DNA from: Paenalicyclobacillus ferrooxydans
Lineage (GTDB): Bacteria; Bacillota; Bacilli; Alicyclobacillales; Alicyclobacillaceae
DNA length: 64,000 bases
Direction: 5' to 3'
NCBI RefSeq assembly: GCF_001399675.1
Contig: NZ_LJCO01000026.1
Coordinates: forward strand, 1 to 64,000
Of the stretch, positions 8,828-18,440 are shown one piece after another; the stretch's first letter is position 1, and each line of letters opens with the position of its first letter. Below the pieces are notes generated by a model. It saw only the letters and a program-made list of their open reading frames with translations. It had not been told where the DNA came from and did no database searches. The position numbers and the translations under genes were made by a program.

Positions 8828-9949
8828 GTGCTCTCACATATCCGTGTGATTGATTTTACGCGTTTATTGCCAGGGCCCTACGCCACGCTGCGCTTGGCGG
8901 ACCTCGGTGCCAAGGTGATGAAAATTGAGGAACCAAGTGGAGACCCAGCCCGGTACGCCGGGAGCGACACGGCACAGCCCAGCGCAGGCCCGGTCTTTCT
9001 CGCGAATAACCGCAACAAGCGCAGCATTGTACTGGACTTGAAGACACAAGAGGGACGGGATAAGGCACGAGCTCTCGCGAGTACGGCAGATGTGGTTATT
9101 GAATCCTTCCGACCGGGAGTGGCTGACAGCCTTGGGATTGGATATGAAACATTGCGACAGGTCAGAGCGGACATCGTTTACTGCTCGTTGACGGGCTACG
9201 GACAGTCGGGACCGCTGTCACAACTTGGCGGTCATGACCTGAATTATATGGCCCGCAGCGGTCTCCTGAGCCAACTGACGGACAGCGAGGGCCAACCGGT
9301 GATACCGTCAATGCAGTTTGCTGATTTCATCGGCGGAATTGCAGCTTCGGAGGCCATCCTCGCTGCTTTGGTCACTCGTGACCGGACTGGGCGCGGCGCT
9401 TACCTAGACATTTCGATGACCCATGCCCTCATGGGGCTGTTGACCAATCATGCACTGCTGCATGGCAAGGGGCAGGAAGATGGGCTTCGTGTCCTCACTG
9501 GTCAGGTCGTCTGTTATCGCTTGTACCGCACCAAAGACGGCAGAAGCATCAGTGTCGCGGCACTCGAGCCAAAGTTCTGGAAAGCATTTTGCACTTACTT
9601 TCATCGCGAGGACTGGATCCCGCTGCAGATGTCACCCGCAAAGGATGGGAATGCTGTGTTTGAGGAACTGCAGTCCCTGTTTGCAAGCCGGGAATTTGTG
9701 GAGTGGGTTGACATCTGTGATGCCCTCGATGGATGCATTGCCCCCGTATTCCACGTTGCGGAAGCCTTGTCCAGCGACCTTGCGAACCGCCACAAGGCGG
9801 TGTTCACGCTGGACTCTGCTGACTGGGGGCCGCTCGTACAAGTGCATACGCACGCTGGAGGGTTTGCCGGTGAAGGACCGCCCCAAAATCCGCCGCCGAA
9901 GCTTGGAGATTGGCAACGGACGAACCGTGCAGAACCTTCTCGCCCCTAG
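8828..9949 (+). CDS. Family III CoA-transferase fold, alpha-methylacyl-CoA racemase type
   Basis: A 373-residue protein of the CaiB/BaiF superfamily. It opens with the family pattern VIDFTRLLPGPYATLRLADLGAKVMK. The box GHDLNY at 135-140 resembles the His/Asp segment of bacterial alpha-methylacyl-CoA racemase (MCR) rather than the catalytic Asp loop of formyl-CoA transferase. Epimerisation of 2-methylacyl-CoA is therefore more likely than CoA transfer. GTG is the start, behind GGGGGAAGGTGA. It lies 122 bp after the ligase and would convert 2R- to 2S-methyl esters for the dehydrogenase pair. True CoA-transferase activity remains possible. Confidence 0.82.
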   Translation: MLSHIRVIDFTRLLPGPYATLRLADLGAKVMKIEEPSGDPARYAGSDTAQPSAGPVFLANNRNKRSIVLDLKTQEGRDKARALASTADVVIESFRPGVADSLGIGYETLRQVRADIVYCSLTGYGQSGPLSQLGGHDLNYMARSGLLSQLTDSEGQPVIPSMQFADFIGGIAASEAILAALVTRDRTGRGAYLDISMTHALMGLLTNHALLHGKGQEDGLRVLTGQVVCYRLYRTKDGRSISVAALEPKFWKAFCTYFHREDWIPLQMSPAKDGNAVFEELQSLFASREFVEWVDICDALDGCIAPVFHVAEALSSDLANRHKAVFTLDSADWGPLVQVHTHAGGFAGEGPPQNPPPKLGDWQRTNRAEPSRP

Positions 9950-10064
9950 GGCGAGGGGGCGACATGTATACATCCGTCTTGAGTATCCGTCATTTCGGGC
10001 GGACTCAAGCGACATACAGTACTCAAAATGGAGACACGCAGCACCAAATAAGGAGGAGACACAC

Positions 10065-11237
10065 ATGTATGAAGCCGTGATTGTAGACGTTGCAAGAACC
10101 CCAATTGGCCGCCGCAAGGGGACATTGGCTGGTACGCACCCTGTCGATTTGCTTGCAGGTCTCTTGGAAAAAGTGATAGCCAGGAACGGGATCCCTCCGG
10201 AAGTGGTGGACGATGTCATCGTCGGCTGTGTCATGCAAGCGGGTGAACAGGCGCTCAACATTGGCAGGAATGCCTGGTTGTCCGCGGGGTTGCCCGAGTC
10301 AGTGCCGGCAACCACGGTTGATCGCCAATGCGGATCGAGCCTTCAAGCCCTGCACTTCGCAGCCCAGGGTGTGATGTCGGGCGCTTACGACGTGGCGATT
10401 GCGGCTGGGGTTGAGTCGATGACGAGGGTGCCGATGGGCGCGACCGTGCGCGGGCTGGGATCGCCAAGCACGGCAGCCCTGCGGGATCGGTATAACCTTG
10501 GTGAACGTTGGTTCAGCCAAGCCGTCGGCGCTGAAATGATTGCCAAACAGTGGGGGTTCTCCCGCGAGCAACTCGATGCGTTCAGTCTTCGAAGTCATCA
10601 ATTGGCCTATCAGGCTTCACTCGAGGGTGCCTATGAAAGCCAGATTGTCCCTGTGAACGTCACAGATACTGAGGGTAATCCACAGGTGTTCAAGGCAGAC
10701 GAGGGGATCCGCCCAACGACGTCGTTGGAAAAGTTGTCTGCCCTGCAGCCTGCGTTTGAAGGCCTGGATCTGATTACGGCAGGCAACTCGAGCCAGATCT
10801 CTGACGGAGCCAGCGCTGTGCTCGTCATGAGCCGCGAAGCAGCCGAGAAGTATGGACTTCGTCCGCGAGCGCGTTTTGTCTCCTTCTCCGTTGTGGGGGA
10901 CGATCCGGTCAAGATGCTCACGGGCCCGATTCCGGCGACCAAGAAGGCCTTGGCCCGTGCGGGGCTGACGGTCGATGATATCGATTTGTTTGAAGTCAAC
11001 GAAGCGTTTGCTCCGGTTGTACTCGCTTGGCAGCACGAGATAGGCGCCCCGTGGGACAAGGTCAACGTCAACGGCGGAGCCATCGCGCTCGGTCATCCGC
11101 TCGGGGCTACCGGTACCCGGATTGTGTCCACACTTCTCGGGGAACTGGAACGCCGGCAGGGACGCTACGGGTTGGTCGCCATCTGCGAAGGCGGCGGTAC
11201 TGCAAACGCCACAATTATCGAACGGCTATCGGAGTAA
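10065..11237 (+). CDS. Thiolase (acetyl-CoA C-acyltransferase)
   Basis: A 390-residue thiolase, the final beta-oxidation step: cleavage of 3-ketoacyl-CoA with CoA. The nucleophilic Cys89 is in DRQCGSS, followed by VNEAFAP, the His-containing [14 protein letters not shown], and the C-terminal Cys in CEGGG. The frame is open far upstream into the preceding gene, but AAGGAGGAG ten bases before the ATG at 10065 sets the start and gives normal family length. It lies 115 bp downstream of the racemase-like gene in the same operon. Confidence 0.93.
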   Translation: MYEAVIVDVARTPIGRRKGTLAGTHPVDLLAGLLEKVIARNGIPPEVVDDVIVGCVMQAGEQALNIGRNAWLSAGLPESVPATTVDRQCGSSLQALHFAAQGVMSGAYDVAIAAGVESMTRVPMGATVRGLGSPSTAALRDRYNLGERWFSQAVGAEMIAKQWGFSREQLDAFSLRSHQLAYQASLEGAYESQIVPVNVTDTEGNPQVFKADEGIRPTTSLEKLSALQPAFEGLDLITAGNSSQISDGASAVLVMSREAAEKYGLRPRARFVSFSVVGDDPVKMLTGPIPATKKALARAGLTVDDIDLFEVNEAFAPVVLAWQHEIGAPWDKVNVNGGAIALGHPLGATGTRIVSTLLGELERRQGRYGLVAICEGGGTANATIIERLSE

Positions 11238-11356
11238 GTCTGAAACGGTCCCCGGGGTCTAAATGTGCTCCGGGGTGTCGAAGTGTGCTCTGGGGCCGGG
11301 TTTATGTTCATCGCAGTGAGCGAAGAAGAATTGGACAAAGAAGGGATGGAGACGAC

Positions 11357-12118
11357 ATGCAGATCACAGACAAGGTATTTCTGATTACAGGCGGCGGTTC
11401 CGGGCTTGGTGCAGCAACAGCCCGGCTGCTCGCGAAAAACGGAGCAAAGATTGTTGTCGTGGATGTCAACGAAGAGGCCGGCAGCAGTGTTGCAGAAGAG
11501 GTCTCGGGTGTCTTCGTCCGCGCAGATGTGAGCAGTGAAGCGGATGTGCAGACCGCTGTTCAGACTGCCGTCGAGCGGTTCGGCGGACTCCATGGGGTGG
11601 TCAATTGTGCGGGTATCGGATCGGCCGCAAGGGTGATTGGCAAACACGGCCCGTTCCCGCTTGAGATGTTTCAGCGCGTCATCCAAGTCAACCTGATTGG
11701 GACATTCAACGTCATCAGGCTCGGGGCTGCAGCCATCGCAGAGATGGAGCCAAATGAAGACGGTGAGCGGGGTGTCATCGTGAACACCGCATCGGTGGCG
11801 GCATTTGAAGGTCAGATTGGCCAAGCGGCATACTCCGCCTCGAAGGGCGGCATTGTGGGGATGACATTGCCCATTGCGCGCGATCTCGCTTCCTACGGCA
11901 TCCGCGTCTGCACGATTGCACCGGGGATTTTTGATACACCGTTGCTTGGTAAACTGCCGGATGCTGCGCGGACCGCACTTGGACAGCAGGTTCCGTTCCC
12001 GCAAAGACTCGGAAAGCCGGACGAGTACGCGTTACTGGCGAAGCAGATCATTCTGAACCCCATGTTGAATGGAGAAACGATTCGTCTCGATGGTGCGATT
12101 CGAATGTCGCCGCGGTAA
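11357..12118 (+). CDS. SDR, 3-hydroxyacyl-CoA dehydrogenase type II
   Basis: A 253-residue classical short-chain dehydrogenase. It has the NAD-binding motif TGGGSGLG (11-18), NCAG near 83, and the catalytic Ser146, Tyr159 and Lys163 (YSASK). The sequence [21 protein letters not shown] with [10 protein letters not shown] is typical of the 17-beta-HSD10 / 3-hydroxy-2-methylbutyryl-CoA dehydrogenase group. This fits the operon's suspected 2-methyl-branched substrate. An in-frame start would be possible much further upstream, but ATG 11357 gives the normal N-terminus. Confidence 0.9.
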   Translation: MQITDKVFLITGGGSGLGAATARLLAKNGAKIVVVDVNEEAGSSVAEEVSGVFVRADVSSEADVQTAVQTAVERFGGLHGVVNCAGIGSAARVIGKHGPFPLEMFQRVIQVNLIGTFNVIRLGAAAIAEMEPNEDGERGVIVNTASVAAFEGQIGQAAYSASKGGIVGMTLPIARDLASYGIRVCTIAPGIFDTPLLGKLPDAARTALGQQVPFPQRLGKPDEYALLAKQIILNPMLNGETIRLDGAIRMSPR

Positions 12119-12167
12119 ACGCGTACAAGTGCTTAAACACAGGCCAGCATCCGAAGGAGTGAGCCGC

Positions 12168-12947
12168 ATGGAGTATCGAACACTGCAGATTGAGGAACGG
12201 GAACAAGGGATTGTCATCGTCACACTATCAAATCCTCCTGTGAACGCCATGGGAGAGGTCCTGCGAGACGACCTGCACCAATTTACAGAAGAAACGCGTC
12301 AGAACAAGAGCAGGAGGGTGGTTGTTTTCAAATCGGATCACCCGAAGATATTCCTTGCTGGCGCAGACCTGCAAGGTATGTCTCAGGGTCAAACGGCGAG
12401 TCCAAAAGAAGGCAGCCAAAGACTGCAACGGGTGCTCGATGAGATTGAAGCGTTGCCGCAGCCTACCATTGCCGCCATCAGCGGGCATGCGCTTGGCGGC
12501 GGGTGTGAGTTCGCGATGGCATGCGACTTTCGCATCATGTCCGGCGGAACCATCGGGTTGACGGAGGTCTCACTGGGGCTCATTCCTGGTGCGGGCGGAA
12601 CACAAAGGATGACACGATTGCTTGGAGTTGCGAGAGCTACGGAACTGATTTTCCTTGCCAAGCGGCTCGGGCCACAGGAAGCACAGCGTATGGGTCTCGT
12701 CCACAAGGTAGTACATCCGGAACACCTCATGGACGAGGCGATGGCTTTCGCCACCACCCTGTCCGAGGGCGCTGTTGGCGCAATGGGTTTGGCGAAGAGA
12801 TGCATTCGGGCTGCGTTTGGCTCGATGGAAGCCGGACTCGAGCAGGAAAGCGATGCGTTCGCGGCCGCTCTCAGTTCCAGGGAAGCCAAGGAGGGCATCA
12901 GCGCCTTTTTCGCGAAACGCAAACCGAATTTTGGCGCTCAGGTGTAG
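12168..12947 (+). CDS. Enoyl-CoA hydratase
   Basis: A 259-residue crotonase that hydrates 2-enoyl-CoA between the dehydrogenase and SDR steps. The oxyanion-hole segments (FLAGADL, SGHALGGGCE) are present. Both catalytic glutamates are conserved (Glu114 in GGCEFAMACD, Glu133 in LTEVSLGLIPGAGGTQR), so a hydratase rather than an isomerase or hydrolase is expected. GAAGGAG precedes ATG 12168; a longer upstream frame overlaps the SDR and is not used. This is the last gene of the operon. Its 3' end overlaps the convergent DUF2515 gene by 50 bp. Confidence 0.92.
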   Translation: MEYRTLQIEEREQGIVIVTLSNPPVNAMGEVLRDDLHQFTEETRQNKSRRVVVFKSDHPKIFLAGADLQGMSQGQTASPKEGSQRLQRVLDEIEALPQPTIAAISGHALGGGCEFAMACDFRIMSGGTIGLTEVSLGLIPGAGGTQRMTRLLGVARATELIFLAKRLGPQEAQRMGLVHKVVHPEHLMDEAMAFATTLSEGAVGAMGLAKRCIRAAFGSMEAGLEQESDAFAAALSSREAKEGISAFFAKRKPNFGAQV

Positions 12948-14232
12948 TCCGCATGCCGAGTAAGGCAGCCGCCCGTTTCTTCAGCGCAAGACTGCGCTCA
13001 ATGATTTGCATACTGTTGACGTAGCCGGGGGTGATATCAAGCGGCTGCCTCTTGGTCCGAAGAAACAGGTAGATAACATGTCGTAAGTCGGTAAACCAGT
13101 CTCCAGATTCCGCCGCCGCGTGCTGTACATCCCTCCACACGTCGTGAAGCGAAGGACTGTAGATCCTGCGCAGCTTACCGTCGCGAAACGTCGTGGTGGT
13201 AGAACCCGTTCCCGAAGCTTTAGCTTCCGCCAATGCATTCGCAAGAGCGCGGCCCGTTTTTATCCTCTTCGCAATCCGGGTGCTGTCTTCGGCCGTAAAC
13301 CTCGGTTCGTAAGGTTGGCTGAAGGCAGACCCATCTAACGTCGAAGTGAAGATATGCGGCCAGTAGTCCTCGCGTGATCCGCTGTGAGGAACCTCGGTCA
13401 TAAACCGTACCACAGCATCGTGAACCTGGCCGTCCTGGTAGAGGATTTGATAAAGTCGTAAACCCGTCTCGATACGGTCTTCAACCGACTGGAAGTGCCG
13501 CATTGTGGTTCCAGCGAGAAAGGTCTTGCCATTGCGACGATACGGCATGAGCACCTGGTTCATGTTCAGCAAGGATTCCAATCGAAATTGGATAGATGAT
13601 TCGACGGAATGTAAGTACGCGGGTTTTTGAACAACCCGCGATTCAATGTGGTTCTGTTCGTTGATAATCAGGGCTCGTGTGAGCAGTTGCTTGTCACCTT
13701 GTTCCCAAAACAAATCCCACATCGCCTTCATAAACGAAGAAACGTGAAAATACGGGAGCAGATGGCTCAGGTTTTGATGGCGTTGCTTACCTTCTTGGTA
13801 CAGCAGCAACTGAGGGTATGCGTCCTGAAAAATGAGCCAATTGGCACGTTCGAGGAAGTGAAAGAAGGGACTGCTTTGTGCCTCGAAGTCGAGTCGAATA
13901 CACCATTCACCCTTGATGTCCGTCATCGACCAACCGCCGTTTCGGGACACACAGTGCGCGAGCAGAGCCCAGTGGATCTCTGGATGCTGCTGAAAAAATT
14001 CAATGTAGGCATCTGTACGTGTGATGTTGTTTCGGTTCGCTTTCGCCGTCTTGTCGCTGATAGTGTCAATTAAGACGTGAACAGCATCTCTATCTCCTGA
14101 CTCTTGAGGCAAGGTGGGATGTTCGTCATGCAACGCATCTCGGAGTCGCTTGACCACCGCCGATACATCCGAACGCTGCTCGCCAACGCGCATCGTCCAC
14201 TCAAGCCTCGCCAGGTTCCATAAATTCCACAC
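12898..14232 (-). CDS. DUF2515 (YppC-like) protein
   Basis: A 444-residue protein of unknown function. The block NITRTDAYIEFFQQHPEIHW followed by LLAHCVSRNGGWSMTDIKG is what I recall as the hallmark of the Bacillus YppC / DUF2515 family. No catalytic motif is evident; the protein looks soluble and helical. The open frame reaches TTG 14247, but GGAGG lies six bases before GTG 14232, so that start is chosen. The C-terminal 50 bases overlap the convergent hydratase gene. It is probably cotranscribed with the unknown gene at 14346-15512. Confidence 0.78.
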   Translation of the reverse strand: MWNLWNLARLEWTMRVGEQRSDVSAVVKRLRDALHDEHPTLPQESGDRDAVHVLIDTISDKTAKANRNNITRTDAYIEFFQQHPEIHWALLAHCVSRNGGWSMTDIKGEWCIRLDFEAQSSPFFHFLERANWLIFQDAYPQLLLYQEGKQRHQNLSHLLPYFHVSSFMKAMWDLFWEQGDKQLLTRALIINEQNHIESRVVQKPAYLHSVESSIQFRLESLLNMNQVLMPYRRNGKTFLAGTTMRHFQSVEDRIETGLRLYQILYQDGQVHDAVVRFMTEVPHSGSREDYWPHIFTSTLDGSAFSQPYEPRFTAEDSTRIAKRIKTGRALANALAEAKASGTGSTTTTFRDGKLRRIYSPSLHDVWRDVQHAAAESGDWFTDLRHVIYLFLRTKRQPLDITPGYVNSMQIIERSLALKKRAAALLGMRTTPERQNSVCVSRKRR

Positions 14233-14345
14233 GGGCATCCTCCACAATCCTGGTGCGCCGACACAAGCTCAAAGGCGTACGTTACCGCACCAACGATTCC
14301 TTATCGAGGATAGAGTTCCCTGTTTCGTGGAGGATTTGCGTTTGA

Positions 14346-15512
14346 CTACTCACCCATGGGGACGTCGATAATGTTGTCGCTCATGGGGCGCCGTTTCTTG
14401 GCGATTTGCATGGCTGCCAGCAGTGTATCCATGTCGCGCTTCATTTCATCGAATTGTTTTTCGTAATTCGTTCGCTGCTTCTCCAACTGATGAATCGTTT
14501 CGTCACGGCGTACAAGCTCATCCGTCAAACGCTTGTGGTCGTCCCGCAGTTCTCGTATTTCACCGGTTTCATCGACAATCTCAACATCTCGTAAGTAGTT
14601 GATGAGATCCTGCTTACTGATTTTCGTTTTGAGTCCTGATCCGCTCGGGTCTTGCAAGCTTGACGCCACACCGACGCCATCCTCGTAGTTCTGTCGAAGC
14701 CCCATACCCTGATGCGTGTTGCTGACACCAGGCTGCTCTGCCTGGTTTTTCGCGACCTCTGCACGGTCCATATCCCTTGTGGATTTTACAGTGTACGTGG
14801 GGTCCAAATCGACTTGTCCCGGCATCGTTTTTTGATCGCGGGACAGCCTTGCCTTAACGACCGATTGGAATCGCGATCGCGCTTCGTCCAAACCCCGAGA
14901 CAACAACTGACTGTTTACACGGATGAACCTGGACAAGCCGCCCCCGTCCACCTCGCCGTCTTGTTCGATCTCAATAATCCCATCGAGATTGCCTGTTTTC
15001 TCCCGCATATGTTCGAGGATGAGTGTTAGGCAAGTCTGATGGAAGGGACGTCGAAAGTCGAGTTTTGCACAGTCTTCGCAGACCAGAGAATCCAGTCCAT
15101 CAAAGAAGTGATCCGAGAGGTGAGCGTTCTTCACCATGTGGTAGTAAGGCTCGCTGTCCTGTTCACCTGTAATTTCTATCCTGCCTTGATCAACGAGTCG
15201 ATCCGCTGCCAATCTGGCAGCAAACGGATGAATGCGCACGCCGCCATTTGGGTGTGCGATGACGTCCATAATTCTGGCTTCTCGAAGATGTCCCTTAGCA
15301 AGTGCTGTATGGAATCGATGTAACAAGACCTGTTCGGCTTCGTCATCGGAATCGGGCCAGTTTTCCAGGATAAAGGATTGGGGATCGCGTCTGCTGTCAA
15401 TGAACTGCTTCGCCTGTGCCACGGAGACTTCATGACGATAGAATGCGTCGTAGAGAGGTACGCCCCAGGTCTCTGCGATTGCAATTGCCTCTTGACCTTT
15501 GACCGTTCTCAT
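14346..15512 (-). CDS. Unknown protein with Cys cluster and C-terminal coiled coil
   Basis: A 388-residue protein I do not recognise. The N-terminal 60 residues look helical. Around 135-155 is a possible metal site, CEDCAKLDF followed by HQTC. The region 225-290 is hydrophilic and probably disordered. Residues 310-375 form a charged heptad-like coiled coil (RDDHKRLTDELVRRDETIHQ). The last residues are MSDNIIDVPMGE. The ATG at 15512 lies six bases after GAGGTG. It is transcribed ahead of the DUF2515 gene, about 110 bp upstream of it, and divergently from rocB. The pairing with DUF2515 is the only functional hint. Confidence 0.7.
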   Translation of the reverse strand: MRTVKGQEAIAIAETWGVPLYDAFYRHEVSVAQAKQFIDSRRDPQSFILENWPDSDDEAEQVLLHRFHTALAKGHLREARIMDVIAHPNGGVRIHPFAARLAADRLVDQGRIEITGEQDSEPYYHMVKNAHLSDHFFDGLDSLVCEDCAKLDFRRPFHQTCLTLILEHMREKTGNLDGIIEIEQDGEVDGGGLSRFIRVNSQLLSRGLDEARSRFQSVVKARLSRDQKTMPGQVDLDPTYTVKSTRDMDRAEVAKNQAEQPGVSNTHQGMGLRQNYEDGVGVASSLQDPSGSGLKTKISKQDLINYLRDVEIVDETGEIRELRDDHKRLTDELVRRDETIHQLEKQRTNYEKQFDEMKRDMDTLLAAMQIAKKRRPMSDNIIDVPMGE

Positions 15513-15750
15513 AATCAGCACCTCACAACATTTTTTAAATAGTTCGGATTGGCATAGGGAAGATTGAATCTGTATCTATGTGTATCATATACCATTCGAG
15601 GCTTGAGACTTGGTTTCTGTCCGCAGTTTTTTTGGGCATTTGTTGGCGCATTTGTTTGAAGGTTTGTATTGCTCTGTCTGAGCGCTGCGCGTACGATGAG
15701 GACGATGTGACGAAATGACCAGAATCAAGAGCTGAAAGTGAGGACTTTGG

Positions 15751-17391
15751 ATGGGGCTGTGGGACACCAAGGAACAGCGTCTTCAACTGTTGACTGAGCT
15801 TGTTGCGATACCAAGTGTGACGAATTCACAAGCGGAATTCGACTTTCCATATGCTGTACTTGAACGGCTGAATCAGCTGAGTTATTTTCAGAGCTTTCCC
15901 GAGCATCTGCAACTGCACCCGGTTGGAGATGGCCGCCATGTGCTTACTGCTTTGGTCAAGAGGTCTCCAGAGACCCGGAATACAGTTATCCTCGTCAGTC
16001 ACTTTGACGTGGTCGACGTGCAGGATTATGGAAGCCTTAGGGACGACGCATTTCGATCCGATGCCTTAACCGCCCTCTTTTTGGCAGACCCGGACTTGCT
16101 TCCTGACGATGTCAAGTCTGAGATTACCACTGGAACCTGGGTGTTTGGCAGGGGGACGATGGACATGAAATGCGGCTTGGTCTTGCACATGTCCATCCTC
16201 GAGCAAGCCTGCAATACTGAGTTTGACGGGAATATCTTACTGTTAGCGGTGCCGGATGAAGAAGTAAACTCCATCGGGATGCGGACCGCCGTGCCGTGTC
16301 TGCGTGAACTGGCACGTGAGCAAAACCTCGATTACAAATTGCTGCTCAACTCAGAGCCGATGTTTGGCAGGTATCCTGGGGATAAGGAGAACTATATTTA
16401 CACCGGATCGATTGGCAAAGTACTGCCCGGATTCCTCTGCTATGGGAAAGAGACCCACGTTGGGGAGCCGTGGTCTGGTTTAAACGGGAACTACATGGCA
16501 TCGATGGTCACAAGTGAACTCGAGCTGAACTGGGATCTGTGCGAACAGGTGGATACAGAACTCACACCGCCGCCAACGAACTTAATTCAAAAGGGTCTTA
16601 AAGACGACTACTCCGCGCAGATTCCTTATCGTGCGGTGACCTTGTTTAACATGTTTCTGTACAAGCGGTCCATGCAGGAAGTCGTCGATCTGCTGCTTCA
16701 ATCAACCCGCAGGGTTGCCGCGAAGATCGAAGCAGAATGCCGCGTAAAGGCCGCCAATTTCGCACATTTTTACGGGATCGACAAGGAGGACGTTACCGTA
16801 CAGGTATTTACGTACGAGGAACTATATCAGTATGCGGTTACCACGTATGGTCCAGATGAAGTCGCTCGAACCTTACAGAATGCCTTGTATCATTACGACG
16901 TCCGCGATGAGCGCGATATGACCATCCAACTTGTGAATCACCTGGCAACGCTGTGTCGTGAGCTCGCTCCGATGATTGTGCTGTTTTTCGCGCCGCCGTT
17001 TTACCCAGCTGTTGACACAGCCGAAAGCAAGTTGGTGTCAAAGCTTGTGACTGATGTAACAGCCCATGCAAAACAGGATTACGGTTTGAAACTCAACCAT
17101 CAGCACTACTTCGGCGGCATCTCTGATTTGAGTTTTGTGGGACTAGCCCACCCGGTGGAGACATTGGCCCCGTTTACGAACAATACTCCCTTGTGGCCCG
17201 ATCGCTATGTCCTTCCTCTTGAAGACATGAGACAGTTTGATGTTCCAGTGCTTAATTTGGGGCCGATTGGGCGCGATGCGCACAAGTGGACGGAACGACT
17301 TGAAGTCGACTTTAGCCTTGATACCTTGCACAAGCTGTTGACCCGCTGCATCCATAACGCGTTTGACGAGTTGCATACACAATGCGTTTGA
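15751..17391 (+). CDS. rocB: RocB-like M20 peptidase family protein
   Basis: A 546-residue protein resembling Bacillus RocB, an M20-fold protein linked to arginine catabolism whose reaction is not settled. Visible M20 metal-site segments are VSHFDVVD, GRGTMDMKCG (bridging Asp) and VPDEEVNS (catalytic Glu pair), then NSEP. The long insert after residue 300 is typical of RocB rather than ArgE or PepT. ATG follows GTGAGGA. The last codons run into a 25-27-bp direct repeat (GCGTTTGACGNGTTGCATAC), so the C-terminus may vary in length. No other arginine genes are nearby. Confidence 0.85.
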   Translation: MGLWDTKEQRLQLLTELVAIPSVTNSQAEFDFPYAVLERLNQLSYFQSFPEHLQLHPVGDGRHVLTALVKRSPETRNTVILVSHFDVVDVQDYGSLRDDAFRSDALTALFLADPDLLPDDVKSEITTGTWVFGRGTMDMKCGLVLHMSILEQACNTEFDGNILLLAVPDEEVNSIGMRTAVPCLRELAREQNLDYKLLLNSEPMFGRYPGDKENYIYTGSIGKVLPGFLCYGKETHVGEPWSGLNGNYMASMVTSELELNWDLCEQVDTELTPPPTNLIQKGLKDDYSAQIPYRAVTLFNMFLYKRSMQEVVDLLLQSTRRVAAKIEAECRVKAANFAHFYGIDKEDVTVQVFTYEELYQYAVTTYGPDEVARTLQNALYHYDVRDERDMTIQLVNHLATLCRELAPMIVLFFAPPFYPAVDTAESKLVSKLVTDVTAHAKQDYGLKLNHQHYFGGISDLSFVGLAHPVETLAPFTNNTPLWPDRYVLPLEDMRQFDVPVLNLGPIGRDAHKWTERLEVDFSLDTLHKLLTRCIHNAFDELHTQCV

Positions 17392-17640
17392 CGCGTTGCA
17401 TACATAGCGCGTTTGACGCGCTGCAGCCCGCTGATTTGGGGTGTCAGGGTGACAGTGTGCTTGCTGGTGCTGTGCATGTACCAAGGTTTTGTTTTTTGTG
17501 AAGCTGTGAATGTACTTGGCGGCAATGTGAATTTGCTTTACGGAGCTGTGAGTTTGCCTTGTGGCTCTGGGCGTTTGCTTTTTGTGAAGCTGTGAATTTC
17601 TTGGTGGTTGTGAATTTGCTTTACGGAGCTGTGACGTTTA
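17357..17640. repeat. Tandem repeats over the rocB 3' end and downstream
   Basis: Two and a half copies of a 25-27-bp unit (GCGTTTGACG...GCATAC) span the rocB stop codon at 17357-17425. They are followed by degenerate GTGAATTTGCTTTACGGAGCT repeats at about 17500-17637. The 380-bp gap between rocB and bshB2 holds no credible gene. Confidence 0.6.
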
Positions 17641-17771
17641 ATGTTAGAGTGTTAAACCTAGCGTTTTAACTATGTGCGAGTCGTTGCAGAGAGATTTAAG
17701 GAATTTTGCGCCGCACATACATGAGATGACACAAACATTCATAGCTCAAAAGAGATACGGGAGGGTTTGCC

Positions 17772-18440
17772 TTGGAACGTCATGTATTAGTTCTATTTCC
17801 TCATCCAGATGATGAAACTCTGGCCGTAGGCGGTACGGTTGCGCATCACGCACAGGCAGGTTCTCCTGTGACATACGGATGCTTTACGCTTGGCCAAATG
17901 GGCCGGAATATGGGAAAGCCTTTTTTCGCCACGCGTGAATCGTTGCCGGTGATTCGCCAGAAGGAACTGAAAGATGCAGCAGAAGCGCTTGGCATCCAGG
18001 ATCTTCGGATGCTTGGATTTCGCGACAAAACGCTTGAATTTGAGGATCCCGAGATCATCATCTCCATCATCACGGGACTCATTGACGAGCTGAATCCTTC
18101 GCTCATTATCACCTATTACCCGAACTACTGCGTTCATCCGGATCACGAGGCGATTGCCCGCTGCACCATAGAGGCCCTGCGCCGAATCCCAGCGGACAAG
18201 CGTCCGAAACTGCAATGCGTGGCGTTCGCGCGCGGACATCAGGAAGCACTCGGAGAAAAGGACGTCATCATGGACAACAGCGCGGTGTGGGAGAAGAAGT
18301 ATCTTGCTATCAAGGCCCACAAGACGCAAACAGCCCCGCGTGTTGCCGAGATTGAAGCTGGACTCTCCGGAGATCCTGAGGAGCGGGAACGGATTATCGA
18401 GAGTCTGAGCAAGGAAGAGTTGTACACATTTCAAGTCTGA
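17772..18440 (+). CDS. bshB2: Bacillithiol biosynthesis deacetylase BshB2
   Basis: A 222-residue LmbE/PIG-L zinc deacetylase. The zinc and catalytic motif HPDDE is at 11-15 and the second metal motif HPDHE is near 119. Overall length and the start ERHVLVLFPHPDDETLAVGG fit BshB2, which removes the acetyl group from GlcNAc-malate in bacillithiol synthesis and may also act on mycothiol-like conjugates. The start is TTG at 17772 behind GGGAGGG. It is a single gene, with bshA and bshC not in the window. Confidence 0.88.
   Translation: MERHVLVLFPHPDDETLAVGGTVAHHAQAGSPVTYGCFTLGQMGRNMGKPFFATRESLPVIRQKELKDAAEALGIQDLRMLGFRDKTLEFEDPEIIISIITGLIDELNPSLIITYYPNYCVHPDHEAIARCTIEALRRIPADKRPKLQCVAFARGHQEALGEKDVIMDNSAVWEKKYLAIKAHKTQTAPRVAEIEAGLSGDPEERERIIESLSKEELYTFQV

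Noticed and set aside
9450-10064. An N-terminal extension of the thiolase by about 205 residues
   Set aside because: It overlaps the racemase-like gene in another frame; AAGGAGGAG and family alignment place the start at 10065.
11165-12004. A 279-residue minus-strand frame opposite the thiolase/SDR genes
   Set aside because: It is antisense to genes with complete catalytic motifs.
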